DNA from: Amycolatopsis tucumanensis
GTDB taxonomy: Bacteria > Actinomycetota > Actinomycetes > Mycobacteriales > Pseudonocardiaceae
Assembly: GCF_021654135.1 (NCBI RefSeq)
Contig: NZ_JAKGSD010000057.1
Span: 1 to 52,678, forward strand
DNA: 52,678 nucleotides
Direction of reading: 5' to 3'
The translations under genes and the position numbers were made by a program. This document shows, piece after piece, positions 8,374-14,964 of this stretch. The notes below the pieces were generated by a model. That model saw only the letters and a list, made by a program, of their open reading frames with translations, had not been told where the DNA came from and ran no database searches. Every line of letters begins with the position of its first letter. The first letter of the stretch is position 1.

Positions 8374-8610
8374 GTGGCGGACGACAGGCCGGAAAAGATC
8401 CTCGCGGCACTGGGCGGCGCGGACAACGTCGTCGAGATCGAAGGCTGCATCACGCGGCTGCGGTGCGAACTCGAGGACGGCTCGCTGGTGGACGAGGCCG
8501 CGCTGAAGGCGGCAGGCGCGCACGGCGTGATGAAGATGGGGTCGGTCGTGCAGGTCGTCGTCGGCCCGGAGGCGGACACGATCGCCAGCGACATCCAGGA
8601 CCTGATGTGA
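8374..8610 (+). CDS. PTS EIIB subunit (glucose/GlcNAc family)
   Basis: The 78-aa stand-alone EIIB carries the phosphocysteine in EGCITRLRCEL, the classical GCITRLR-type site. It takes phosphate from EIIA and gives it to the sugar entering through EIIC. The GTG start at 8374 follows GAAGGAGG with good spacing. It overlaps the next gene by GTGA. The dre operator lies about 90 nt upstream. It resembles the separate IIB (NagF type) of streptomycetes. Confidence 0.93.
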   Translation: MADDRPEKILAALGGADNVVEIEGCITRLRCELEDGSLVDEAALKAAGAHGVMKMGSVVQVVVGPEADTIASDIQDLM

Positions 8611-9059
8611 GCGTGACCGTGCAGAGCCCGGTGCCCGGCCGGGTCACGCCCATGTCCGAGGTGCCGGACCCGGTGTTCGCGCAGTCGATGGTCGGGCCCG
8701 GGGTCGCGGTGCTGCCAGCGGGCGGGCGGCAGGACGCGCTCAGCCCGGTCGACGGGACGGTGGTGACGCTGCACCCGCACGCGTTCGTCGTCGCGACCGC
8801 GGGTGGTCAGGGCGTGCTGGTGCACCTGGGCATCGACACGGTGAAGCAGAAGGGCGAGGGCTTCACGCTGCACGTCGTGAAGGGCGAATCGGTGCGCGCC
8901 GGGCAGCCGCTGATCAGCTGGGACCCGGACGCGGTCGCCGCGGCGGGGTACTCACCGGTGGTGCCGGTGGTGGCGCTCGACGCGGACGCCGAGGCGCTGT
9001 CGGGAGTGCTCACCGGCGGCTCCGTCGACGCCGGCGAGCAGCTCTTCACCTGGGACTAG
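8607..9059 (+). CDS. crr: PTS EIIA subunit (glucose family)
   Basis: The 150-aa EIIA(Glc)-type protein is phosphorylated by HPr and donates to EIIB. The active His lies in VLVHLGIDTVK; the partner His lies in the HPHAF segment upstream. The common SPVDGTV segment is present near residue 48. The GTG start at 8607 overlaps the EIIB stop, so EIIB and EIIA are translated together. It ends close to the convergent Rieske gene. Confidence 0.93.
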   Translation: MSVTVQSPVPGRVTPMSEVPDPVFAQSMVGPGVAVLPAGGRQDALSPVDGTVVTLHPHAFVVATAGGQGVLVHLGIDTVKQKGEGFTLHVVKGESVRAGQPLISWDPDAVAAAGYSPVVPVVALDADAEALSGVLTGGSVDAGEQLFTWD

Positions 9060-9062
9060 GCG

Positions 9063-9079
9063 CCGCTCGGGCGGAGCGG
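9063..9079. terminator. Short hairpin between convergent EIIA and Rieske genes
   Basis: A CCGCTC / GAGCGG stem of 6 bp with a 5-nt loop in the 30-bp gap between two convergent stops. There is no T-tract. It may act as a weak bidirectional terminator. Confidence 0.4.
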
Positions 9080-9089
9080 GCCGCGATCC

Positions 9090-9530
9090 CTAGGCGGTCA
9101 CCACGTTCTGGCCCTCGACCTTGACCGGGATGGGGGAGAGGCCGGTGTCCGCCGGGCCCTTCTCCAGCGCACCGGTCAGGGTGTCGAACTCCGAGCCGTG
9201 CAGCGGGCACTTGATGGCGTCGCCCTCGGGGGCCACCGTCGCGCCCTGGTGCGGGCACACGGCGCTGAAGCAGGCGGCGGTGGTCTCGGTGGGCCGGGCC
9301 AGGATGGCGGGCTTGCCGTCGACCGTGACGGACTTGGCCTGGCCGACCGGGACGTCGTTCAGCGCCGCGACGGTGGTGCCCGACGGGGCCGAGCCGGTGT
9401 TCTGGCTGCTTCCGGACGTGCCGCTGTCGCTGCCGCCGCAGGCGGCCAGGACAACGGTGCCTGCGGCGGCGCCGGCCACGGCGACCCCGGTCGTCAGGAC
9501 GGTACGGCGGGTGGGTGAGTGAGCAGTCAT
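9090..9530 (-). CDS. Rieske [2Fe-2S] lipoprotein, Tat-type signal
   Basis: The 146-aa product has a twin-arginine-like N-terminus (TRRTVLTTG), a hydrophobic stretch and a lipobox VLAAC. It is therefore predicted to be a folded cofactor protein exported and anchored outside the membrane. After a Ser/Gly-rich linker comes a Rieske domain with CPHQG and CPLHGS, which supply the two Cys and two His cluster ligands. There are no other redox domains, so it is a stand-alone electron carrier; partner unknown. ATG 9530 lies 7 nt after a SigL-type promoter, implying a leaderless transcript. It is divergent from the sigL operon, and the mirrored promoters suggest shared control. Confidence 0.9.
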   Translation of the reverse strand: MTAHSPTRRTVLTTGVAVAGAAAGTVVLAACGGSDSGTSGSSQNTGSAPSGTTVAALNDVPVGQAKSVTVDGKPAILARPTETTAACFSAVCPHQGATVAPEGDAIKCPLHGSEFDTLTGALEKGPADTGLSPIPVKVEGQNVVTA

Positions 9531-9537
9531 GCCCCGT

Positions 9538-9565
9538 GACACGGTCGCGGTCCCGGCTCGGTTCA
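9538..9565 (-). promoter_or_regulatory. SigL-type ECF promoter for the Rieske gene
   Basis: On the minus strand TGAACC (9565-9560), a 16-nt spacer, then CGTGTC (9543-9538). This equals the TGAACC-N15-17-CGTgtc consensus I recall for M. tuberculosis SigL. The start codon at 9530 lies 7 nt beyond the -10. The -35 element is one arm of the inverted repeat 9560-9585. Confidence 0.75.
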
Positions 9566-9585
9566 ATCCGGCGGCGGATTGAACC
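9560..9585. repeat. 11-bp perfect inverted repeat joining two divergent promoters
   Basis: GGTTCAATCCG (9560-9570), GCGG, CGGATTGAACC (9575-9585). Each arm holds a TGAACC -35 element pointing outward, so the palindrome is made by back-to-back ECF promoters. It could also be an operator. Confidence 0.85.
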
Positions 9586-9607
9586 CGATCGCGTTCCGCT
9601 CCGTGGT
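9580..9607 (+). promoter_or_regulatory. SigL-type ECF promoter for the membrane protein-sigL-rslA operon
   Basis: TGAACC (9580-9585), a 16-nt spacer, then CGTGGT (9602-9607). It matches the SigL consensus except for the less conserved end of the -10. It would give a leader of about 30 nt carrying GGAGGAGG before ATG 9646. Autoregulation is expected for such sigma operons. Confidence 0.65.
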
Positions 9608-9645
9608 GAACGGGTGCAAGGATCGCCGGTGGAGGAGGTCGGGTC

Positions 9646-10035
9646 ATGGTGGCGTGGCTGTTGCGGATCCTGGTGGTCCTCGGACTGCTGGGGTCGGCCT
9701 GGGTGCACTGGGACCTGTGGGCCAACGAGGGCTTCGACGAGATCGCGACGATCGGGCCGTTGTTCCTGGTCAACGTCGTCGCCGGGGTGGTCATCGCGGT
9801 GGCGGTGCTGTTCTGGCACCACTGGCTGCCGGTGCTGGCCGCGATCGGGTTCGGCGCGGTCACGCTGGCCGCGTACCTGATCTCGCTGACGCCCGGCGGG
9901 TTGTTCGGGGTGCGGGAGCAGTTCGCCACGTCCGCGGAGACCTGGGGCGTGATCACCGAAGCCGGGTGCGTGGTGTTCGGCGTGGCGTTGCTGTTCGCGC
10001 AGCGGGTCCGGCGGAAGCAGGGCGTGCTCGCGTGA
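9646..10035 (+). CDS. Small four-helix membrane protein of the sigL operon
   Basis: The 129-aa protein has four predicted membrane helices, short loops and a basic C-terminal tail (RVRRKQG). I recognise no catalytic motif. The start at 9646 is well supported by GGAGGAGG 7 nt upstream. Its stop overlaps the sigma factor start by GTGA, so it is the first gene of the sigma-anti-sigma operon. A role in envelope sensing or as a sigma-regulated target is inferred only from position. Confidence 0.85.
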   Translation: MVAWLLRILVVLGLLGSAWVHWDLWANEGFDEIATIGPLFLVNVVAGVVIAVAVLFWHHWLPVLAAIGFGAVTLAAYLISLTPGGLFGVREQFATSAETWGVITEAGCVVFGVALLFAQRVRRKQGVLA

Positions 10036-10544
10036 GCGACGGCGCGGAAGACCAGTTGATGCGGGCGCTGCACGACGACCACGCGGCCGCTCTCTGGTCC
10101 TACGCGCTGCGGCTGACCGGCGGTGACCGGGCCCGGGCCGAGGACGTGGTGCAGGAGACGCTGCTGCGGGCCTGGAAGCACCCGCGGGTGCTGGACCAGA
10201 CGCAGGGCTCGGCGCGGGCGTGGCTGTTCACGGTGGCGCGGCGGATCGCGATCGACGACTGGCGGTCGGCCGCGCACCGCTCCGAGGTGACCACCGATTC
10301 GCCGCCCGAGCTGGTCACGCCGGACGACACCGACCGGGCGTTGCAGGGCTGGCTGGTGGCGGAGGCGTTGAAGGAGTTGTCCACGGCGCACCGCGAGGTG
10401 CTGCTGCTGTGTTACTTCCAGGGTTTCTCGGTCGCCGACGCGGCCGCGAGGCTCGGGATTTCCGCCGGGACGGTGAAGTCCCGGACGCACTACGCGCTGC
10501 GGGCGTTGAAGCTCGCGCTGGAGGAGAAGGGGGTGACCCGGTGA
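10032..10544 (+). CDS. sigL: ECF RNA polymerase sigma factor, SigL-like
   Basis: The 170-aa ECF sigma factor has region 2 with YALRLTG and AEDVVQETLLRAW, a linker, and region 4 with GISAGTVKSRTHYALRAL. Both regions are close to what I remember of M. tuberculosis SigL, including the end GVTR. The GTG start overlaps the membrane protein stop. It also overlaps the anti-sigma gene by GTGA. The operon promoter at 9580-9607 fits SigL specificity, so autoregulation is likely. SigK and SigC types are less likely because their promoters differ. Confidence 0.85.
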   Translation: MSDGAEDQLMRALHDDHAAALWSYALRLTGGDRARAEDVVQETLLRAWKHPRVLDQTQGSARAWLFTVARRIAIDDWRSAAHRSEVTTDSPPELVTPDDTDRALQGWLVAEALKELSTAHREVLLLCYFQGFSVADAAARLGISAGTVKSRTHYALRALKLALEEKGVTR

Positions 10545-11170
10545 CCGAGCCCGACGAGTTCGTGACCTACGACGCGGCGTACGTGCTGGGCGCCCTGTCC
10601 CCGGAGGACCGCGCGGCGTACGAGGAGCACCTGCGCGGCTGTGCGCGGTGTTCCGCGGCGGTGGCGGAGCTGGCCGGCTTGCCCGGGCTGTTGTCGCAGG
10701 TGACGCCGGACATGGTCGAGGGGGAGCCGCCACCGGACCGGTTGTTGCCTGCGTTGCTGCGCGGAGTGCGCCGCGCCCGGCGGCGGCGGGTGGTGACGAC
10801 GTTCGGGGTGGCGGTGGCCGCGGCGGCGGCGGTGCTGGCGGCGATCTTCGTGCCCCAGCCCGACGGCGGCGGTGGGACGGCCATGACGCCGCTGGGCGCG
10901 TACCCGGTCCAGGCGACGGCCGCGGTGGCCGAGGTGTCCGGTGGCAGCCGCGTCGACATGTCGTGCAGCTACCGGGGCGCCTACCAGGGCGCGGGGTACC
11001 TGCTGGTGGCCATCCGGGCGGACGGATCGGAGGCCCAGCTGGCGACGTGGAACGCCACCCCCGACCGGGACGCCCGCATCTCGGTCGGCACGGATTTGCC
11101 GCCGGAGGAGATCAAGGCGCTGGAGATCCGCACGACCGGAGGGGTGCCGCTTTTGCGGTGGCATCCGTGA
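10541..11170 (+). CDS. rslA: Anti-sigma factor with zinc-binding ZAS domain, RslA-like
   Basis: The 209-aa protein has an N-terminal cytoplasmic domain whose HLRGCARC motif (HxxxCxxC, about residues 30-37) is the zinc site of ZAS anti-sigma factors. One membrane helix follows at about residues 85-107 (TFGVAVAAAAAVLAAIF). The extracytoplasmic domain resembles the C-terminal domain common in RskA/RslA-type proteins (LGAYPVQ ... TTGGVPLLRW). In M. tuberculosis, RslA releases SigL on oxidation of the zinc cysteines; the same is inferred here. The GTG start is coupled to sigL. Confidence 0.87.
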   Translation: MTEPDEFVTYDAAYVLGALSPEDRAAYEEHLRGCARCSAAVAELAGLPGLLSQVTPDMVEGEPPPDRLLPALLRGVRRARRRRVVTTFGVAVAAAAAVLAAIFVPQPDGGGGTAMTPLGAYPVQATAAVAEVSGGSRVDMSCSYRGAYQGAGYLLVAIRADGSEAQLATWNATPDRDARISVGTDLPPEEIKALEIRTTGGVPLLRWHP

Positions 11171-11260
11171 GGGGAGTGGGGCGTTGTGCCGCGCTCGCGG
11201 ATCTTCATGCCCGCGCTTGAAGGTTTCGCCGCGCTTTGTTTTTCGCCCTGCGAAAATTTT

Positions 11261-11410
11261 CCGCCGCGCCTGAAGATCTCGTCGCGCCTTGAATTTGCGC
11301 CTTGCCCCAGTTGCCCGCCAGACCTCAGCTGTCGATGGGTCGTGAATCTCGTGCCGCGCCTTTAATCTCCAGAGCGCGCCTCCAGTTTTCCCGCCGCGCC
11401 TACAGTTTCT
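11261..11410. repeat. Degenerate ~20-bp repeat units with core GCCGCGCCT
   Basis: Units at 11261, 11281, 11351, 11371 and 11391 each run 20 bp and share a CGCGCC(T) core followed by an A/T-rich part (AATCTC, AGTTTTC, AGTTTCT). The last three are exactly contiguous. Similar looser units extend up to about 11190. Confidence 0.6.
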
Positions 11411-11420
11411 TGACACCCCT

Positions 11421-11558
11421 CGGCTTCCCGCCCTGCCTCAGGTGTCTGCCGCGCTTCGGCTTCCTGCCCTGCCTCAGGTGTCTGCCGCGCTTCGGCTTCC
11501 TGCCCTGCCTCAGGTGTCTGCCGCGCTTCGGCTTCCCGCCCAGCCACAGGTGCCTGCC
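11421..11558. repeat. 36-bp tandem repeat, 3.8 copies
   Basis: Units start at 11421, 11457 and 11493, with a partial divergent copy at 11529-11558. Each begins CGGCTTCC and contains GCCTCAGGTGTCTGCCGCGC. The first three are nearly identical. The 36-nt length keeps frames open, giving a 12-residue periodic peptide in translation, which I treat as a by-product. Confidence 0.9.
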
Positions 11559-11655
11559 ATGCGTTGAACCTTCTGTCGCCCCCCAACTCCTGCCTTCGCG
11601 TTCCAAGTTCCCGCCATCGCCCCAAAACCACTTCCGCCGCTACACGTCGCCCTGC

Positions 11656-11847
11656 GCGAGTGGGAACCTCGCGCGACGACGACTTGACCTCTCGCGCGGC
11701 CTGATTGCCGCACGAGAGGACCACTCGTGCGAACCCGCGCGCTCCGGCTAGGCGAGTGGGATTCTCGTGCGCCCGCGACTGGACTGTTCGCGCGTCACGA
11801 AATGACCACTCGCGCGACGGGTGCCGTGCGAGTGGGAATTTCGTGCG
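11656..11847. repeat. Dispersed GCGAGTGGGAnnTCGTGCG elements in both orientations
   Basis: Direct copies lie at 11656-11675, 11752-11771 and 11828-11847. Inverted relatives (CACGAGAGGACCACTCGTGCG type) lie at 11711-11731 and 11796-11816. Together they could fold into stem-loops. Related words occur at 46811-46900. Confidence 0.7.
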
Positions 11848-11891
11848 CCGCATGATTTGGCATTCCGCCGCCCGCGGCGCAGTCTGGGTTC

Positions 11892-12452
11892 GTGAACTGG
11901 GGAATCGTGGCGGCGGTCGGCGCCGCCGGAACGACAGTGGGTGCCGGGACGGTGAGCCTGCTCCGGAGAGCCGAAGCTCCGGTGCCGGCCGCCGTGGTGG
12001 CGCTCGGCACCGGCGCGGCCTGGGCGGGACTCGCCGTCCTGGCGCCTGCCTGGACGGCCTTCGTGCTGGCCGCGCTCGCCGTGCCGTTGATCGCGGCGGA
12101 CCTGCGCCACCGGCGGCTGCCGGACGTGCTCACGCTGCCCGCGTACCCGCTCCTCGTCGCGGTGGCGCCGGATCCGGCGAAGGCCCTCGGAGCGGCCGCC
12201 GTCTTCGGCGGCGCGCACCTGGTGATCCACCTCGTGGCGCCCCATGCCATGGGCGCCGGTGACGTCAAGCTGGCAGGCGCCCTCGGCGCGGCGCTCGGCT
12301 CCATCGGCTGGTCCGCATTGCCGGTGGCAACCGTGCTGGCCGCGTTTGTCACAGCCGTCCTGGCCGCCACCCGCCGCTGGCGGAACGGGGTGCCGCACGG
12401 ACCCGGCCTACTCGCTGCGGCCACCGCGCTGGTCCTGATCCGCCCTGGATGA
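11892..12452 (+). CDS. Small prepilin peptidase-like membrane protease (A24 family)
   Basis: The 186-aa integral membrane protein is built of hydrophobic helices with the two catalytic Asp motifs of A24 aspartyl proteases: ADLRHRRLPD (about residue 75) and GAGDVKL (about residue 119). It lacks the N-terminal Cys-containing methylase domain of full PilD, so it is of the short TadV/CpaA kind. Such enzymes process pilin-like or Flp/Tad precursors, but no pilin or tad genes lie in the window. In M. tuberculosis I recall a similar gene next to aroE. GTG start at 11892. There is no clear Shine-Dalgarno. Confidence 0.85.
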   Translation: MNWGIVAAVGAAGTTVGAGTVSLLRRAEAPVPAAVVALGTGAAWAGLAVLAPAWTAFVLAALAVPLIAADLRHRRLPDVLTLPAYPLLVAVAPDPAKALGAAAVFGGAHLVIHLVAPHAMGAGDVKLAGALGAALGSIGWSALPVATVLAAFVTAVLAATRRWRNGVPHGPGLLAAATALVLIRPG

Positions 12453-12774
12453 GCACGGGCGAGGCCGGTGCCGCCTGCTGCGGGCATGTCGTGCTCCCCG
12501 GACAGGGTGCGGGAGTCAGGCGTGCCTGCCGCTCGCGGGCAACCGCCGGGGCGGAGCCGGGCGAACGCAACGGCAGGCAGCCGCCACCAGCGCGCCAGCT
12601 CGGGCACGGCGGCGCCACGAGCGGGTGGAGCCACAGCAGCCTCACCGCTGCGTGCGCCGCGCGCAGGCACCCCCGCCCGCCGGAGCCGGGCGAACGCAGC
12701 GGCAGACAGCCGCCGGCCGGCGCGCCATGCCGGACACACGCCGCGCCCACTCCGGATTCGCCGCAACTAGCGGG

Positions 12775-12837
12775 CGGACCACGTCAACCCCGCCGTCGCG
12801 ACCACCGCGCGCGGGCCAGCCCCCGCCCGCCGGAGCC
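12775..12837. repeat. 63-bp direct repeat, copy A
   Basis: Begins CGGACCACGTCAACCCCGCC and ends CGGAGCC. It matches copy B at 13154-13216 except for a few substitutions. The copies bracket the 22-bp tandem array, so the array may have expanded inside a duplicated unit. Confidence 0.85.
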
Positions 12838-12878
12838 GGGCGAGCGCAATGGCCTGCAGCCACCGACCCCCGCCACGT

Positions 12879-13054
12879 CGGCCACACCGGCCCGCTACCC
12901 CGGGCGCGCCGGCCCGCTACCCCGGGCGCGTCGGCCCCCGACCCCGGGCACACCGGCCCCCGACCCCGGGCACACCGGCCCGCCAGCCCGGGCACACCGG
13001 CCCGCCAGCCCGGGCACACCGGCCCGCCAACCCGGGCACACCGGCCCGCCAAAC
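12879..13054. repeat. 22-bp tandem repeat, 8 units
   Basis: Units start every 22 bp from 12879 (12879, 12901, 12923, 12945, 12967, 12989, 13011, 13033). The conserved core is CGGGCACACCGGCCCGCC, with variants at the centre and end. Two units (12967, 12989) are identical. Degenerate units continue to about 13140. There are no unique spacers, so it is not a CRISPR array. Confidence 0.93.
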
Positions 13055-13153
13055 CCGGGCCCAGCCCGGGCACACCGGCGCGCCACCGGCCCACCACGCG
13101 CGCACCTCGGGCACACCGGCCCGCCACCCGGACGCACCGGCGCGACCAGGGCA

Positions 13154-13216
13154 CGGACCACGTCAACCCCGCCCTCGCGACCACCCCGCGCGGGTCAGCC
13201 CCCGCCCGTCGGAGCC
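13154..13216. repeat. 63-bp direct repeat, copy B
   Basis: Second copy of the segment at 12775-12837, lying 40 bp before the aroC start. It could carry part of the aroC promoter region; no promoter is obvious in it. Confidence 0.85.
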
Positions 13217-13255
13217 GCCTGAACCGGGCGACAACCCGCATGACAGGATCGTCTG

Positions 13256-14464
13256 GTGGTACTGCGCTGGATAACCGCTGGTGAATCGCACGGTCCGGCC
13301 CTCGCGGCCGTGCTCGAAGGGATGGTGGCCGGGGTCGAGGTCACCACCGCCGACGTGAGCGAGCAGCTCGCCCGCCGGCGGCTCGGGTTCGGCCGCAGCC
13401 CCCGCATGGGCTTCGAGACCGACCACATCGAGTTCCTCGGCGGCGTCCGGCACGGCGTCACCCAGGGCGGACCGGTCGCGGTGCACATCGAGAACGCCGA
13501 GTGGCCCAAGTGGGAGAAGGTCATGTCGGCCGACCCGGTGGACCCGGCCGAGCTCGAGGGCCTCGCCCGCAACGAGCCGCTCACCCGCCCCCGCCCGGGC
13601 CACGCCGACCTGCCGGGCATGCAGAAGTACGGCTTCGACGAGGCCCGCCCCGTGCTGGAGCGCGCCAGCGCCCGCGAGACGGCCTCCCGCACGGCACTGG
13701 GCACCGTCGCCCGGAACTTCCTCCGCCAGCTCCTCGGCGCGGAGATCGTGAGCCACGTCGTCTCCATCGGCGCGGCCGTCGCCCCCGAAGGCCCGCTGCC
13801 CGGGCCCGAGGACCTCGCGGCGGTCGACGAATCCCCGGTCCGCGCGTTCGGCCAGGAAGCCACCGACGCGATGATCGCCGAGGTCGACGCCGTCCGCCAG
13901 GCCGGTGACACCGTCGGCGGCGTCATCGAGGTCATCGCCTACGGGCTGCCGCCGGGGCTCGGCTCCCACGTCCACTGGGACCGCCGCCTCGACGCGCGCC
14001 TCGCCGGCGCGCTCATGGGCGTCCAGGCCATGAAGGGCGTCGAGATCGGCGACGGCTTCACCACCGCCCGCCGCTGGGGCAGCAAGGCCCACGACGAGAT
14101 CGACCGCGGCACCGGCCCGGTCGGCGTCACCCGCCGGTCCAACCGCGCCGGCGGCCTCGAGGGCGGCATCACCAACGGCGAGCCGGTCCGCGTGCGCGTC
14201 GCGATGAAGCCCATCTCCACCGTCCCGCGCGCGCTGTCCACTGTGGACGTCGTCACCGGGGAGCCCGCCGTCGCGATCCACCAGCGCTCCGACGTGTGCG
14301 CGGTGCCCCGCGCCGGGGTCGTCCTGGAGTCCGTCGTGGCGCTCGTGCTCGCCGACGCGGCACTGGAGAAGTTCGGCGGCGACTCGCTGGCCGAGACCAA
14401 GCGCAACGCCGAGTCCTACCTCGCGGCACTGGAGGAACGGTGGGCCAACCTCCCTGCATCGTGA
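13256..14464 (+). CDS. aroC: Chorismate synthase
   Basis: Converts 5-enolpyruvylshikimate-3-phosphate to chorismate using reduced FMN. The 402-aa length is typical. The N-terminus reads LRWITAGESHG, the family signature. RPGHAD, the ERASARETASRTALG block and the RSNRAGGLEGGI segment are all present. The start is GTG 13256, with AGGA about 7 nt upstream; CAGGAT 6 nt upstream could alternatively be the -10 of a leaderless mRNA. First gene of aroC-aroK-aroB-aroQ; aroK overlaps its last 25 nt. Confidence 0.97.
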   Translation: MVLRWITAGESHGPALAAVLEGMVAGVEVTTADVSEQLARRRLGFGRSPRMGFETDHIEFLGGVRHGVTQGGPVAVHIENAEWPKWEKVMSADPVDPAELEGLARNEPLTRPRPGHADLPGMQKYGFDEARPVLERASARETASRTALGTVARNFLRQLLGAEIVSHVVSIGAAVAPEGPLPGPEDLAAVDESPVRAFGQEATDAMIAEVDAVRQAGDTVGGVIEVIAYGLPPGLGSHVHWDRRLDARLAGALMGVQAMKGVEIGDGFTTARRWGSKAHDEIDRGTGPVGVTRRSNRAGGLEGGITNGEPVRVRVAMKPISTVPRALSTVDVVTGEPAVAIHQRSDVCAVPRAGVVLESVVALVLADAALEKFGGDSLAETKRNAESYLAALEERWANLPAS

Positions 14465-14964
14465 TCGCGGGCCCGCCCGGGTCCGGCAAGAGCACCGTCG
14501 GGCCGCTGCTCGCGCAGCGCCTCGGCGTGCCGTTCCGCGACAGCGACGACGACATCGTCGCCCGCGCCGGCCGTCCCATCGCGGAGATCTTCGCCGACGA
14601 CGGCGAGCCGGCCTTCCGCGCGCTCGAGGAGGAAGTGATCGCCGAGGCGCTCGCCGAGCACGACGGCGTGCTCTCCGTCGGCGGCGGCGCGGTCCTCGCC
14701 GAGGGCACCCAGAAACGCCTGGTTGGCCACCCGGTGGTCTTCCTCAACGTCGGCTTCGCCGCGGGCGTGCAGCGGGTCGGCCTGTCCACCGCCCGCCCGC
14801 TGCTCGCCGGGGTCAACCCGCGCGCCACCTACCGCTCGCTGCTCGAAGCGCGGCTGCCGGTGTACCGCTCGGTCGCCACCATCGAGGTGTCCACGGACGA
14901 CCGCACCCCGGCCGAGATCGTCGACGCCATCGCCCGCGAACTAGCCCTGGAGGAAACGCAGTGA
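14440..14964 (+). CDS. aroK: Shikimate kinase
   Basis: The 174-aa kinase phosphorylates shikimate with ATP. The Walker A motif GPPGSGKST starts near residue 12. DSDDDI is the shikimate-binding Asp motif, followed by FRALEEEV and the GGGAV motif. The lid Arg lies in NPRATYRSLLEARLPVY. GTG 14440 is chosen because GGAGGAAC lies just before it, inside aroC, giving a 25-nt overlap. It ends with a GTGA overlap into aroB. Confidence 0.96.
   Translation: MGQPPCIVIAGPPGSGKSTVGPLLAQRLGVPFRDSDDDIVARAGRPIAEIFADDGEPAFRALEEEVIAEALAEHDGVLSVGGGAVLAEGTQKRLVGHPVVFLNVGFAAGVQRVGLSTARPLLAGVNPRATYRSLLEARLPVYRSVATIEVSTDDRTPAEIVDAIARELALEETQ

Larger units (their letters stand above)
11171..11891. other. 721-bp gene-free region filled with three kinds of repeats
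   Basis: There is no gene I can support here. It holds degenerate 20-bp units (11261-11410), a 36-bp tandem repeat (11421-11558) and scattered GCGAGTGGGA-type elements (11656-11847). Several frames are open on both strands, but without ribosome binding sites or recognisable domains. The region lies between the end of the sigL operon and the prepilin peptidase, at the right edge of the accessory segment. Confidence 0.8.
12453..13255. other. 803-bp GC-rich gene-free region upstream of aroC
   Basis: I see no supportable gene. It holds three related segments around CGGAGCCGGGCGA (about 12548, 12678, 12831), a 63-bp direct duplication (12775-12837 and 13154-13216) and a 22-bp tandem repeat (12879-13054). 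Long open frames across it give Pro/Gly/His/Arg-rich periodic translations in several frames at once, which indicates repeats rather than protein. Confidence 0.8.

Noticed and set aside
11421..11558. Second possible CRISPR array (36-bp units)
   Set aside because: The 36-bp units are contiguous; there are no spacers.
11302..11853. Overlapping open frames on both strands across the 36-bp repeats, with 12-residue peptide repeats
   Set aside because: Open frames follow from a 36-nt period in GC-rich DNA. No start signals or recognisable protein features were found.
12879..13054. Possible CRISPR array
   Set aside because: Repeats are directly adjacent without unique spacers, and no cas genes are present.
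12449..13222. Open frame giving a 257-residue Pro/His/Arg-rich repetitive protein
   Set aside because: The periodicity comes from the 22-bp DNA repeat, which is not a multiple of three, so the peptide repeat changes frame. Other frames and the reverse strand are equally open, and no ribosome site or domain is seen.
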